From contig CAKSKU010000017.1 in the NCBI GenBank assembly GCA_934465295.1, positions 1 to 59,940 of the forward strand: a stretch of DNA of 59,940 nt, given 5' to 3'. This DNA is from an uncultured Oscillospiraceae bacterium. Lineage in GTDB: Bacteria; Bacillota; Clostridia; Oscillospirales; Ruminococcaceae. Shown here in pieces: positions 24,218 to 32,990 of this stretch; the stretch's first letter is position 1, and every line of letters starts with the position of its first letter. The notes beneath the pieces are model-generated. The model was not told the DNA's origin, did not search any database, and saw only the letters and a program-made list of their open reading frames with translations. The position numbers and the translations under genes are program-made.

Positions 24218-24994
24218 TTAGAAAGCAATAAATCCGCCGCTCGTTTCGACAGGAGCAACGCTAAGAATGTAGTCGCTGTTGCGGACGTAACCGTCAAGAT
24301 GGCGCATTACCGTCTCCGCAGCAAGCTCGGGCGTGTTGTTGTCCTGCGAAAGATGCCCGAGGATAAGCTTTGTCGTGCCGCTTTCCACAAGCTTTCGGGC
24401 GAATTTTCCGCAGTCGTCATTGGAAAGATGCCCGTTTTTCGAGAATATCCTCGTCTTTAGGTAGTAATCATAACGCCCGTTGCGGAGCATCTCAACATCA
24501 TAATTTGCCTCGATAAGCACCGCATCGAACCCGAGCAGACTTTCCTCAACGATCGGCGAAACGTAACCGAGATCGGTGCAGACCGCACAACGCTTGCCGT
24601 CCTCAAATTCGACCTTGTAGCCGCAGGATTCCTTTGTGTCGTGCGACGTCGGAAAGCAGGCGACTCTCATTCCGCATATCTCCTCAAAATCCTTCATCTC
24701 GCAGCCCTCGCTGTTGATATAGCCGCCCTGCGTCAGAATTTCGAGCGTGCAAGCCTGTGCATAAACAGGAACACGAAGCTTTTTTGTGAGCGTCGAAAGC
24801 CCCTTTGTGTGGTCGGAGTGCTCATGCGTGATGAAAACAGCCTTTATCGCATCAAGCGGCAGCTCGTTCACCTCAAAAGCCTTTTTCAAACGGGCGAACG
24901 AGACCCCGTCATCTATAAGTATGCCCTGCTGTTTGTTCCCGATGTATGTAGAGTTTCCCTTGCTTGAAGAAAACAGCGGATATATTCTTGCCAA
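24218..24994 (-). CDS. MBL-fold metallo-hydrolase (YycJ/WalJ-like)
   Basis: A 258-residue metallo-beta-lactamase-fold protein. The metal-binding motif THEHSDH is near residue 55, with further ligands in CFPTSHDTKESCGY and GHLSQDNN. YycJ/WalJ proteins are putative 5'-exonucleases linked to cell-wall and DNA-replication control. The start is a TTG at 24994 with GGAGGG seven bases upstream; the first residues (ARIYPLFSSSKGNS) match the family, so no ATG start is needed. Next gene is rlmH. The WalRK genes themselves are not in this window. Confidence 0.88.
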   Translation of the reverse strand: MARIYPLFSSSKGNSTYIGNKQQGILIDDGVSFARLKKAFEVNELPLDAIKAVFITHEHSDHTKGLSTLTKKLRVPVYAQACTLEILTQGGYINSEGCEMKDFEEICGMRVACFPTSHDTKESCGYKVEFEDGKRCAVCTDLGYVSPIVEESLLGFDAVLIEANYDVEMLRNGRYDYYLKTRIFSKNGHLSNDDCGKFARKLVESGTTKLILGHLSQDNNTPELAAETVMRHLDGYVRNSDYILSVAPVETSGGFIAF

Positions 24995-25176
24995 CCTTTA
25001 TCCCTCCGAAATAATATTACTTTGACATTATACCACAAAATCCGTCGCTTGTCACGCTTTATTTTTCTCCGCATAGAATAATAATGAGCGGAATGGCAAA
25101 CGCCCCGGACGGACAGCTGACAGCTCGGGAGCGGCTCACACTATTTCGTTAACATACATTTATAGGAGAACATACA

Positions 25177-25413
25177 ATGAACATAGAAACAAGCCTTTTT
25201 TCGCTGTCGGAGGGAATGTGCGCCCGTGTCACGCAGATGAAAAACGACGGCAGTATGCGCCGCCGCCTGCAGGATCTCGGACTCATAGAGGGGACACGGG
25301 TAGAATGCCTGCAAAGAAGCCCATCGGGAGACCCGACAGCCTACCTTATACGAGGCGCAGTCATAGCACTGCGTGAGGAGGACAGTTCAAAGATTATGGT
25401 CAGGGCGGTCTGA
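25177..25413 (+). CDS. feoA: FeoA-domain protein
   Basis: A 78-residue SH3-like protein with the FeoA features GMCARVTQM, MRRRLQDLGLIEGTRVE and the hydrophobic end YLIRGAVIALREEDSSKI. FeoA helps the FeoB ferrous-iron transporter. A clear AGGAG precedes the ATG. No feoB follows: an 845-bp repeat pair starts at the stop codon and the next gene is on the other strand. It may therefore act on a FeoB encoded elsewhere, or be one of the stand-alone FeoA proteins. The 150 bases before it show no promoter I would defend. Confidence 0.85.
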   Translation: MNIETSLFSLSEGMCARVTQMKNDGSMRRRLQDLGLIEGTRVECLQRSPSGDPTAYLIRGAVIALREEDSSKIMVRAV

Positions 25414-26258
25414 ATTAATGCGGAATTCGGAATGCGGAATTCGGAATTATTTGCATAGCTAACATTTGTCGGGCGTTGCGACGCAAAACTAAAGTTTACG
25501 TTAATTCTGCAAGAATTTCGCTTTGTTCAAAGGGTGGCAGGGGTCAAGGGGGCAGCGCCACCTTGTCGCTTCCGCAGAAGCGAAACTCCCTAAACTTTAG
25601 CTAAAAACTTTGTTGCAATAGCGTAATCACTAAAAGTTAAAAAGGCGCAATTCACATCAAAAAGGTAAAACGAAATATGATAAGTTCAGTTTCGTAAAAC
25701 CATAAAATGTGAATTGCGCCTATTCTGTTTTCTTCAAACAAACTATCCTCGGCATAAAATGCGCAGAGCGAAAGCGATAAGCATTTTATGCCGACATCGT
25801 TTGAACGGCGGTGGAATATGAGTGGGAAATCGGATTTTTGCGGTTTCACGTTCATATTGCGTAGCTGTTTATACTGCGCTTTACCGGTCATACAGCGTTG
25901 AAGCTTCAAATCCACTCACTTCGTTCGTAGATTTTCGCTTCAAGGATAGTTTGTTTAGGAAAACAGAATGGCGCAATTCACATTTTAGGTTTTACGGACT
26001 TGATTTCTCATAGTTTGGTTTACCTATTTGATGTGAATTGCGCCTTTTTAGCTGTTAGTGATTTACTTTTATTGCAACTGACTTCTTGCTGTTAGTTTAG
26101 GGAGTTTCGCTCTCTGCGGAGAGCGACCAAGGGCTTCCGCCCTCTGGACACCTGACGAGCTGTGCTCAGCTCGACCAGCTGCTTAGCTTCGCTTTGTTCA
26201 AACAAATTTGAGCTATGCCAATAATTCCGAATTCCGCATTCCGAATTCCGAATTAACC
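25414..26258. repeat. Composite multi-hairpin repeat, inverted pair (locus R4)
   Basis: Two facing half-units fill the gap between feoA and the ytaF-like gene and touch both stop codons. Left: GAATTCGGAAT tail, an AAAGTTTACG module with an insertion in its middle, a small hairpin, the GGCGCAATTCACA stem (25644-25720) and the GGCATAAAATGC hairpin (about 25751-25795). Right: the CTTCAAATCCAC hairpin (about 25898-25948), the GGCGCAATTCACA stem (25970-26044) followed by five T, the GAGCTGTGCTCAGCTC module and a GAATTCC tail. The two halves carry different outer modules, so they have recombined or been exchanged. Confidence 0.85.
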
Positions 26259-26861
26259 TCAAAGACTTATTATTGCAAAAACAATAAGCAAAGCTCCGCA
26301 CAGTCCTCTCAGGTCAAGCTTTTTCTCGGACGATGCCTTTTTTCCGAGGATATTCGCCGAAACCACGAAAGCAAAACCTATCACGAATGACAGGACTGCT
26401 ATCGGCAGCATCGGAACTGCGCCTAAGCCTGCGCCTAAGCCTGCGGCGAGCGAATCTGCCGATAGTGCTGCCGAGAGGACGAGCGCTTCTTTACAGGATA
26501 TATCCTTTGAGCGGTCGCTGTCGGCTTCCTCGTCCGAGAGGCACACACGCAGCCTTGAACCCTCGGGCAGCTTATCGCAGAGCTTCCCGAACGCTTTATG
26601 AAAAATATTGAAAAGTCCCAGCAGTGCAAGGATAGTGCTTGATATCACTGTGCAGACGCCGCTCGGGATAAATCTTACCGCCGTTCCGCCGAGTGCTGCC
26701 GAGAGGGTCAGAAAGGCTGCTCCCAATGCGCTTATCACGGCTGCCGACTTCGGCGGTATCGTTATCCCCGAGACGCCCAAGCCGAACGCTGCGCAGAACC
26801 CATCGGAGGAAACAGCGATGATAAGCAGCAGAAGTTTTAATATTTCCGTAAAACTCAACAT
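26259..26861 (-). CDS. YtaF-like sporulation membrane protein / MntP-type
   Basis: A 200-residue membrane protein with six hydrophobic segments arranged as two repeats. Each repeat starts with an SSD/SAD motif: AVSSDGFCAAFGLG near residue 18 and ALSADSLAAGLGAGLG near 133. This is the layout of the MntP manganese exporter family and of its sporulation-associated branch YtaF. The hydrophilic loop between the halves (about residues 95-120) is long and acidic, which fits YtaF better than MntP. GGAGAG lies about 13 bases before the ATG. Metal transport is possible but unproven. Confidence 0.75.
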   Translation of the reverse strand: MLSFTEILKLLLLIIAVSSDGFCAAFGLGVSGITIPPKSAAVISALGAAFLTLSAALGGTAVRFIPSGVCTVISSTILALLGLFNIFHKAFGKLCDKLPEGSRLRVCLSDEEADSDRSKDISCKEALVLSAALSADSLAAGLGAGLGAVPMLPIAVLSFVIGFAFVVSANILGKKASSEKKLDLRGLCGALLIVFAIISL

Positions 26862-27026
26862 AGCAATTATACACTCTCCAAATCCCCTTATTTACTCTAT
26901 ATTATGATTTAGTACATTAATTGTGATAGAATAGTTCACACTGCCGATGTATAATATTAATAGATGATAATATATAAAAAGGGCAGTGCGTGTTCAGAGC
27001 CTGTCCGTATTTTAAGGGTGTAAGTA

Positions 27027-28010
27027 ATGGCGTTAAAAGACAGGGTGCTTGCCGTCCTTGAGGCAAACAAAGGCAAAACAGTTTCAGGCACTAAAATTTC
27101 AAATACGGTAGGAGTAACAAGAGGAGCGGTATGGAAAGCCGTAAATACGCTCCGTAGCGAGGGATATTCCATCTCGGCGGTCACGAACAGAGGCTACTGC
27201 CTTGAAGAATCGAACGACCTTATCAGCGAGCAGGCGATAAGACCTTACCTTAAAACAAAGGCTCTCGGAAAGAAGCTTGACGTTTACCGTGAAATGGATT
27301 CGACCAATTCCTTTACAAAAGAAGCCGCACATTACGGCGCAGTCCACGGCACAACGGTCATCGCAGAGATACAGACAGGCGGCAAGGGCAGGCTCGGAAG
27401 GAAGTTCCATTCTCCGCTCGGAATGGGCGTTTATATGAGCGTTATCATAAGACCGAAGCTTTCGCTCGACAGCTCTCTCCTCGTTACAAGCTGTGCGGCG
27501 GTCGCAGTTGCGCAGGCGATAGAAAGAGTAGCTCCCGAGCTGGAGTGCAAAATAAAATGGGTCAACGATATATATATCAACGATAAAAAGGTCTGCGGTA
27601 TCCTCACCGAAGCCGCAGTCGATGTGGAGCAGGGAGGACTGGAGTACGCCGTAATAGGAATGGGAGTGAACGTCCAGAACTCATCCTTCCCCGAGGAGCT
27701 TGCAAACATAGCAACATCGATAAAAATGGAAGTCCACCACAATGTTTCAAGAAATCTCCTGGCGGCGGAAATACTGAACTGCCTTGAAGAGCAGCTTGAC
27801 GCCATAGACAGCGGCGAGTTTATGAAGGAGTATATCAGACGTTCAAATGTTATCGGCAGAAGAATAACCGTTACACAGGGCGAGGATATGTTCACAGCGG
27901 ATTGTTACGGAATAGATGAAAAGGGCAGATTGCTTGTGCGCTGTGAAAACGGCAAGGAAAAAGCGATAGGCTCGGGAACGATACGCTTTGCGGACGGAGA
28001 GGGGAATTAA
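27027..28010 (+). CDS. birA: Biotin ligase / biotin operon repressor BirA
   Basis: Attaches biotin to carboxyl-carrier proteins and, through its N-terminal helix-turn-helix, can repress biotin genes. The 327-residue product has an HTH (SGTKISNTVGVTRGAVWKAV) at residues 20-45, the ligase loop GGKGRLGRKFHSPLGMGVYM near residue 120, KWVNDIYINDKKVCGILTE near 180 and a C-terminal SH3-like domain. It is the two-domain, regulatory form. A TATAAT-like box lies near 26950. No biotin genes or operator are in the window. Its stop codon abuts composite repeat R5. Confidence 0.95.
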   Translation: MALKDRVLAVLEANKGKTVSGTKISNTVGVTRGAVWKAVNTLRSEGYSISAVTNRGYCLEESNDLISEQAIRPYLKTKALGKKLDVYREMDSTNSFTKEAAHYGAVHGTTVIAEIQTGGKGRLGRKFHSPLGMGVYMSVIIRPKLSLDSSLLVTSCAAVAVAQAIERVAPELECKIKWVNDIYINDKKVCGILTEAAVDVEQGGLEYAVIGMGVNVQNSSFPEELANIATSIKMEVHHNVSRNLLAAEILNCLEEQLDAIDSGEFMKEYIRRSNVIGRRITVTQGEDMFTADCYGIDEKGRLLVRCENGKEKAIGSGTIRFADGEGN

Positions 28011-28435
28011 ATTCGGAATTCGGAATGCGGAATTCGGAATTATTGCATAGCTTACATTTGTCGAACGATGCGAAGCCAACCAGCTGGTCGAGCTGAGCAC
28101 AGCTCGTCAGGTGTCCAGAGGGCGGAAGCCCTTGGTCGCTTCCGCAGAAGCGAAACTCCTTAAACTGACAGCAAAATATCAGTTGCAATAGCGTAATCAT
28201 TATCAAATATAAAGGCGCAATTCACATCAAAAGGTAAAACGAACTATGAGAAATCAGTTTCGTAAAACCTAAAATTGTGAATTGCGCCAATTCTATTTTC
28301 TTCAAACAAACTGTCCTCGGTATAAAATGCGCAGAGCGAAAGCGATAAGCATTTTATGCCGACATCGTTTGAACGGCGGTGTAATATGAACCGAGAACAG
28401 CATTTACCGTATGGGCTGTTCCTCTCGTTTCACAT
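28011..28435. repeat. Composite multi-hairpin repeat, single unit (locus R5)
   Basis: One forward half-unit beginning at the birA stop: GAATTCGGAAT tail, GAGCTGAGCACAGCTC module, small TCCGCAGAAGCGA hairpin, GGCGCAATTCACA stem (28214-28288) and GGCATAAAATGC-type hairpin (about 28319-28360). There is no matching reverse half. Confidence 0.8.
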
Positions 28436-28450
28436 TACAATATAAAACAA

Positions 28451-28495
28451 CAGACCTGCTTTCAAGAAAAAGCCTTGAAAACAGGTCTGATTTTT
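28451..28495. terminator. Terminator between birA side and the AgrC-like gene
   Basis: CAGACCTGCTTTCAAG pairs with CTTGAAAACAGGTCTG, followed by six T on the plus strand. It is also placed to stop minus-strand transcription from the kinase gene. Same family as the stems at 15083 and 23638. Confidence 0.8.
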
Positions 28496-28504
28496 TATTT
28501 GATC

Positions 28505-29803
28505 TTATATGACCTTGAAGCCGATATCGAGGGTGAAGCGTCCGTCACGGCAGGTTATCTCGAACTCGCCGTTGTATTTTGCAACTGTCCTGCGGATATT
28601 GTATAAACCGATGCCGTGAGTGCCTTTGTCCTCCTTGTCGGTCTCCACGGCGTTGTTGACGATCTTCACGTCCTTTGCTGTCGGATTTGTTATGCAGATG
28701 AACTGGATATGCTTTACATAGCTGCATTTTATCGTTATTATTTTAGGCTCGCTGCCGCCGATCTTCCGGCAGGCTTCAACTGCGTTATCGAGAGCGTTCG
28801 CAAATATCGTGCAGATATCGACTGCGGAAATATCCTCATAAACTACGCCCTGAAAGCGTATTTCCGCACCGATGCTCTCGGCGGCTTCGGTCTTATCGGC
28901 AAGGATAGCGTTCACAATTGTATTTCCCGAGGAGAAATCCTTGTTCATCGCCGTCTGACGGAGCGTTATGCCGTGAATATACTCCTTCGCTTCGTCATAT
29001 TCTCCACCTTCGAGCAGCCCTTGAACGCAGAGGAGATGATTTTTATAGTCATGGCGGAAATTGCGCAGCTCGGCATTGAGCTTTGCAGCCTTTTTATAGT
29101 GGTCTACCTGTAAATTGACCTGCTTTTCGAGTACCGTTGAGATATTTTCAAGATATGCTTTCGAGATGCAGTTGAAAACGAGTGCAATTATAATGAATAT
29201 CAGCAGGAAAATACTTATCACCGTGAACGACCTGCTCAATGCGTCCTGAACCTGTGCGTTCGTGAGCGTCAGCTGAGTTTCTATCAGTCCTCCGCCGAAA
29301 AATACAGCCAGCAGTATCAGCAGGTAGATATATTTCGGTATGATATCGAACTGCCATATCGATTCCTTTTTCTTGGAGAGCTGTCCGATGGCGATGAAAA
29401 GCAGGACCTTGATCAGCAGCGAGATGATCGACGATACATAGCTGTTTGAATATCCGTCATAAAACAGGCTGACAAGATACAGGAACAGCGACCTGAGCAG
29501 CGAATCCGATGAAACATAGACCAGCACGATATAGACAGCCTGAAATATCCCTATCCCTGCGGCCAGCTTTACGCAGGCAAAAAGGCACAGATACCGCAGA
29601 ATGAACAGAGCCAGATCAAGTATCGGATGCGCAATGCCTGTGTAAACAAACATATACACCGCCGACAGCAGAACGAAAATGACAGGCAGGTCGGGGTCTC
29701 TGTTCCGTTCCCTATTCATTATCAGCTCGGCGAGCCTGCAGGAATTATAGATGGTGAAAAACGACATCACGGAATATAAAATAACACGGACGAGCATCAT
29801 CAT
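28505..29803 (-). CDS. AgrC-like sensor histidine kinase (GHKL)
   Basis: A 432-residue membrane kinase. Residues 1-210 hold six to seven hydrophobic segments with short loops, as in peptide-sensing AgrC/ComD kinases. The phosphoacceptor motif FRHDYKNHL has its histidine at about residue 251, and the atypical ATP-binding domain shows IFANALDNAVEAC (N box) near 330 and GTHGIGLYNIRRTV (G box) near 400. The ATG overlaps the regulator gene by four bases (ATGA), so kinase and regulator form one unit. No agrB or agrD peptide genes are next to it, so the signal is unknown. Confidence 0.88.
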   Translation of the reverse strand: MMMLVRVILYSVMSFFTIYNSCRLAELIMNRERNRDPDLPVIFVLLSAVYMFVYTGIAHPILDLALFILRYLCLFACVKLAAGIGIFQAVYIVLVYVSSDSLLRSLFLYLVSLFYDGYSNSYVSSIISLLIKVLLFIAIGQLSKKKESIWQFDIIPKYIYLLILLAVFFGGGLIETQLTLTNAQVQDALSRSFTVISIFLLIFIIIALVFNCISKAYLENISTVLEKQVNLQVDHYKKAAKLNAELRNFRHDYKNHLLCVQGLLEGGEYDEAKEYIHGITLRQTAMNKDFSSGNTIVNAILADKTEAAESIGAEIRFQGVVYEDISAVDICTIFANALDNAVEACRKIGGSEPKIITIKCSYVKHIQFICITNPTAKDVKIVNNAVETDKEDKGTHGIGLYNIRRTVAKYNGEFEITCRDGRFTLDIGFKVI

Positions 29804-30519
29804 ATAAAGCAGTCCCTTTTCCTGCGTTTGAGGAACGCCATATATTTTTTCTGAAAATCAAGGTGCTTGGTCTTGGTCAGCAATGCCCGTTCGCCGTTCT
29901 CGAAAACTATTTCCGAGCGTGAATAATTTTCGATATAATTCAGATTTACAAGATAGGAGCGGTGCGCACGGTAGAAGAAATCCGACTTGAGCGATTTTTC
30001 AAACTCGGAAAGAGTGTTCCTGTACAGATAGCAGCCGCCCGAGGTCATCACTCTGCAATAGCTGTTGTCAGCCTCCGCATAGATCACCTCGCACTCGGGA
30101 ATGCGCTTCATACTGTCGTTTTCCTCATCAAAGGCAAGGACATACGAACCCGAGTTGTACTTGTCCATAAACGAATCGAGAGCCTCGTAAAGCTCCTCGG
30201 TATCGGGCGGCTTGACAAGGAAGCGGTGAGCCTGAACGTGCAGACTGCTGAACACGACCTCCCGAAAGCTACTTATGAATACGACAGTTGTTTTATCGTT
30301 GCGCCTGCGGAGCTTTTCGACGGTGTCGATCCCGTTGATGCTGCTCATCTGATAATCCATAAATATGAGGTCGAACTCAATATCGCTCGCCAAAAGCTGA
30401 TCTCCCGAGGAAAATTCCGTGTAGGAAAAATCAAAGCCGAATTTTTCCGCATAATTATTGAGCTGTTCCTTTAAACTGTTTCTGAAATATTTTTCATCAT
30501 CGCAAATTGCAATCCGCAT
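29800..30519 (-). CDS. LytTR-family response regulator
   Basis: A 239-residue regulator. Residues 1-120 are a receiver domain with acidic residues near 7-8, the phosphoacceptor D55 in FMDYQM and the lysine in FLVKPP. Residues about 135-235 form a LytTR DNA-binding domain (CRVMTSGGCYLYRNTLSEFE, FYRAHRSYLVNLNYIENYSR). Such regulators bind spaced 9-bp direct repeats at target promoters. It is the first gene of a two-gene unit with the AgrC-like kinase; a promoter lies at 30593-30621. The adjacent secreted-protein operon ends 112 bp upstream in the same direction and is an obvious candidate target. Confidence 0.92.
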   Translation of the reverse strand: MRIAICDDEKYFRNSLKEQLNNYAEKFGFDFSYTEFSSGDQLLASDIEFDLIFMDYQMSSINGIDTVEKLRRRNDKTTVVFISSFREVVFSSLHVQAHRFLVKPPDTEELYEALDSFMDKYNSGSYVLAFDEENDSMKRIPECEVIYAEADNSYCRVMTSGGCYLYRNTLSEFEKSLKSDFFYRAHRSYLVNLNYIENYSRSEIVFENGERALLTKTKHLDFQKKYMAFLKRRKRDCFI

Positions 30520-30592
30520 TATCCACCGCCCCTAAGAGAATGCCTGCGCCGCGAGCCTTTGAGCTTGGTTCCGGTTAAACTTAATTTAAATT

Positions 30593-30621
30593 ATTATACC
30601 ACAAACGTACATAAATTTCAA
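30593..30621 (-). promoter_or_regulatory. Promoter of the LytTR/AgrC-like pair
   Basis: On the minus strand TTGAAA (30621-30616), 17-bp spacer, TATAAT (30598-30593). Confidence 0.7.
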
Positions 30622-30630
30622 TACGTTGTT

Positions 30631-31698
30631 TTAACTTTTTCCAAATTCTGTGCTTATCAGCCTTGCTGCAGAGTAATTTCCCTCGGCGTCCTTCCATATA
30701 ACAAGTATGCTTTCGGAGAAAATGCGGTACATTTCTGCGTTCCCGTTCGGGAATTTTCCGATATATTTTTTCTCGGAGAAATTCTTCAAAGCCTTTCTGA
30801 CAAAGCTGCTGCCCGAGTTCTCATATCCGACGGGAGAGCCGTTTTTGTCAAAGGAAAATTCGGTGACGCCCTTCATATCGTAAATATAGTCCGAGCCGTC
30901 TATTTCATAAATTCTGCTGTAACTGATGCCCGAGCTGCCGCTTTGCCGCTTCATTCCGACAATTGCGACATTACAGCCGCCGATGCTTGCAAAGCACCCG
31001 TTGACCTTTTCAGCCTTTATGCAGGCGCCGCTGTCGAAAACGAATATCAGCCTTTGAGTGCTTTCACCGCTTTTTACAAGGTCGGTGCAGTAGTCGTTTC
31101 CGCTCGGGAGAAGCTCTGACGGGGCTTTGACGGTGCGCAGTTCGCCGTTTTCGTATATGTAGACCTCGGCAGCCTTTCGTGAAACGGCGGAGTTTTTCGA
31201 GTTCGTTTTTCCTGTGCAGACGATGTTTGAAAATTTATCGAAGGAAAGGCTTCTTTCGGCTGTCGTCCGCATCGTTCCGCCCTTTCCGACAAAGACCGTT
31301 CCGCCGTCGCTGACGGTGAGCCTTGCGGCTTTGTTTATCGAGAGAGTTCCGTCCGAAACTACCGTGCCGCTTCCCGATATCGCCGTTTTGCCGCCTGCAA
31401 GGAGAAGCTTTCCGCCGTTTTCGATATAGACAGCACCGTTTATATCTGCGCCGCTGTGCAGACTAAGTGTGACATTCTCCCCGATGATGAGCATTTCATC
31501 GGCGGCAAGGTCCAGCTCGGCATTTTTCAGCGTTTTGCTCTCGGAAAGGGTAGTGACCTTTATGCCGTCAATGTATTCGGTGAGCGCAGAGCTGTTCAGC
31601 GATCTTGCACGGACAGAGTTTTCCTCCGCAAAAGCCGAGACTGCGCCAACCGAGACGGCTGCTCCCACTGCAAGAAGAATTGCGGTAAGCTTTTTCAT
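30631..31698 (-). CDS. Secreted protein with beta-solenoid-like core
   Basis: A 355-residue protein with a signal peptide (about residues 1-25, ending VSAFAEE). Residues 60-155 consist of short repeating beta-type turns rich in G, N, T and alternating hydrophobics (GAVYIENGGKLLLAGGKTAI, DGTLSINKAARLTVSDGGTV), like small right-handed beta-helices. The C-terminal half (about 170-355) is unrelated sequence with no motif I recognise. Its start overlaps the stop of the preceding gene by four bases (ATGA), and that gene encodes a protein with the same plan. Surface or matrix role is inference; no enzyme motif is visible. Confidence 0.75.
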   Translation of the reverse strand: MKKLTAILLAVGAAVSVGAVSAFAEENSVRARSLNSSALTEYIDGIKVTTLSESKTLKNAELDLAADEMLIIGENVTLSLHSGADINGAVYIENGGKLLLAGGKTAISGSGTVVSDGTLSINKAARLTVSDGGTVFVGKGGTMRTTAERSLSFDKFSNIVCTGKTNSKNSAVSRKAAEVYIYENGELRTVKAPSELLPSGNDYCTDLVKSGESTQRLIFVFDSGACIKAEKVNGCFASIGGCNVAIVGMKRQSGSSGISYSRIYEIDGSDYIYDMKGVTEFSFDKNGSPVGYENSGSSFVRKALKNFSEKKYIGKFPNGNAEMYRIFSESILVIWKDAEGNYSAARLISTEFGKS

Positions 31699-32594
31699 TG
31701 ATTTTCTCCTTCGGAACTTATTTGATATTCTACAACGAAGCTCATATCACAGGAAAGCCGCTTGGTTTTGAAGCTGTATTTATAGCCGTAATTTTTTTGA
31801 TCCCGAGCGTTGAAGTATTTGAAGTCCGAGATACACTTATCGACCCATGCGGTCTCCTCGGAAAGCTTGTCTTTCAGTTTGCTGTCGTAAACAATGTCAA
31901 GGCTGTAATTCGTGCGGGATATTTTTGTGCTTTTTCCGCCGACGGTGAAGCTGTATTTGTAGTCCGTCATAATGTCGCCGATGCAGTAGTTCGCCGTTAC
32001 GGCGGCGGTTCTGCCCTTTGCGCTGACGGAGAGCGAATAGTCCGTGAGGTCAAAATTGCCATCGTACTTTTTTATCTTTTTGAAGAAGCTTTCAAGGCTT
32101 TTATCCGATGAAAGGCAGGTGAGCTTGCCGCTGTTTTCGATATTTCCTGCCGCTGTGGATATGAGCGAACCGCTTTTAATTTTGAGCGCACCGTTTTCGC
32201 CTATCCTTATCGTGCCGCAGTTCGTGAGCGTTCCGCCGTCTATCGTGAGCGTGCCGTTTTCAATATCAAGCACAGCACCCCGCTCGATGAATATTTCGCC
32301 CGAAAGGGTAAATTCCGCACCGCCGACGATCACCATTCTTCCGTCCGTCATTGTATCGGGACTGTTTCCGATAGTGGTTATCCGCAGGGTCTGACCTTCT
32401 TTCAGAACGGCGTTTTTGTCGGCTTCGGTCTTTTCCCATATTTCAAGAAAGTCACATAGAAAGATACCATCGCTTATGCTTGATTCAAACGATTCGGCAG
32501 GATAGGCGGGGTCATAGTCATAAGCCGATACGCCGAGCATTGCGGCACTTATCGCAAGCATCAGAGCCGTACACAGCGGCAGGAATTTTTTCAT
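31695..32594 (-). CDS. Secreted protein with beta-solenoid-like core (paralogue)
   Basis: A 299-residue protein with a signal peptide (about residues 1-24). After a short spacer, residues 75-150 hold solenoid-like turns (EIFIERGAVLDIENGTLTID, then GTLTNCGTIRIGENGALKIK) matching the plan of the next gene. The C-terminal half is different, with alternating charged and aromatic residues. GAGGGA lies six bases before the ATG. It begins 10 bp after the small membrane gene and overlaps the next gene, so the four genes from the VanZ gene onward form one operon. Function unknown. Confidence 0.75.
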   Translation of the reverse strand: MKKFLPLCTALMLAISAAMLGVSAYDYDPAYPAESFESSISDGIFLCDFLEIWEKTEADKNAVLKEGQTLRITTIGNSPDTMTDGRMVIVGGAEFTLSGEIFIERGAVLDIENGTLTIDGGTLTNCGTIRIGENGALKIKSGSLISTAAGNIENSGKLTCLSSDKSLESFFKKIKKYDGNFDLTDYSLSVSAKGRTAAVTANYCIGDIMTDYKYSFTVGGKSTKISRTNYSLDIVYDSKLKDKLSEETAWVDKCISDFKYFNARDQKNYGYKYSFKTKRLSCDMSFVVEYQISSEGENQ

Positions 32595-32603
32595 ACTTTT
32601 CCC

Positions 32604-32990
32604 TCACTTATCTGTCCGAAGCTTTTTTGCAAGATAGCCTGCTAAAAACAGCACCATCGACAGCACTGCACCGAGCAGGATATTTCCGTACTGTCCCTTG
32701 ATGACAGTTGAAAACGGTAAAATATCTGCAAGCGCAGTATCGTAAATTCTGTATTCGAGGAAAACATACTCCGCAGAAAGTATCAGACCGCAAACCGCAG
32801 GCAGAAAATACTCAAAGCTTTTCAGCGCTGTGTTTTTCTGTCCGAAAAGCAGCACTCCGAACATTATCAGCAATGCGGGCATTGTCACCGCTATACTGCT
32901 GACAGGCTTTTCCGCTATAACTATAAGCATAATAACTGCGGCAAGAAGATCGGCTGCGCATACGCCGAGGATAATATTGCGTTTGGTCAT
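32604..32990 (-). CDS. Small four-helix membrane protein
   Basis: A 128-residue protein of four hydrophobic segments (about residues 6-24, 30-50, 58-78 and 102-122) with a lysine-rich C terminus. The start at 32990 follows AGGAGG by nine bases and overlaps the VanZ stop by four bases (ATGA). The frame stays open for another 67 codons upstream, but that part is the VanZ gene in another frame. I recognise no family. Operon position suggests a membrane partner for the secreted proteins or for VanZ. Confidence 0.75.
   Translation of the reverse strand: MTKRNIILGVCAADLLAAVIMLIVIAEKPVSSIAVTMPALLIMFGVLLFGQKNTALKSFEYFLPAVCGLILSAEYVFLEYRIYDTALADILPFSTVIKGQYGNILLGAVLSMVLFLAGYLAKKLRTDK

Noticed and set aside
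25644..25720. GGCGCAATTCACA stems as a CRISPR-like array
   Set aside because: Copies are dispersed, not evenly spaced with unique spacers, and no cas genes are present.
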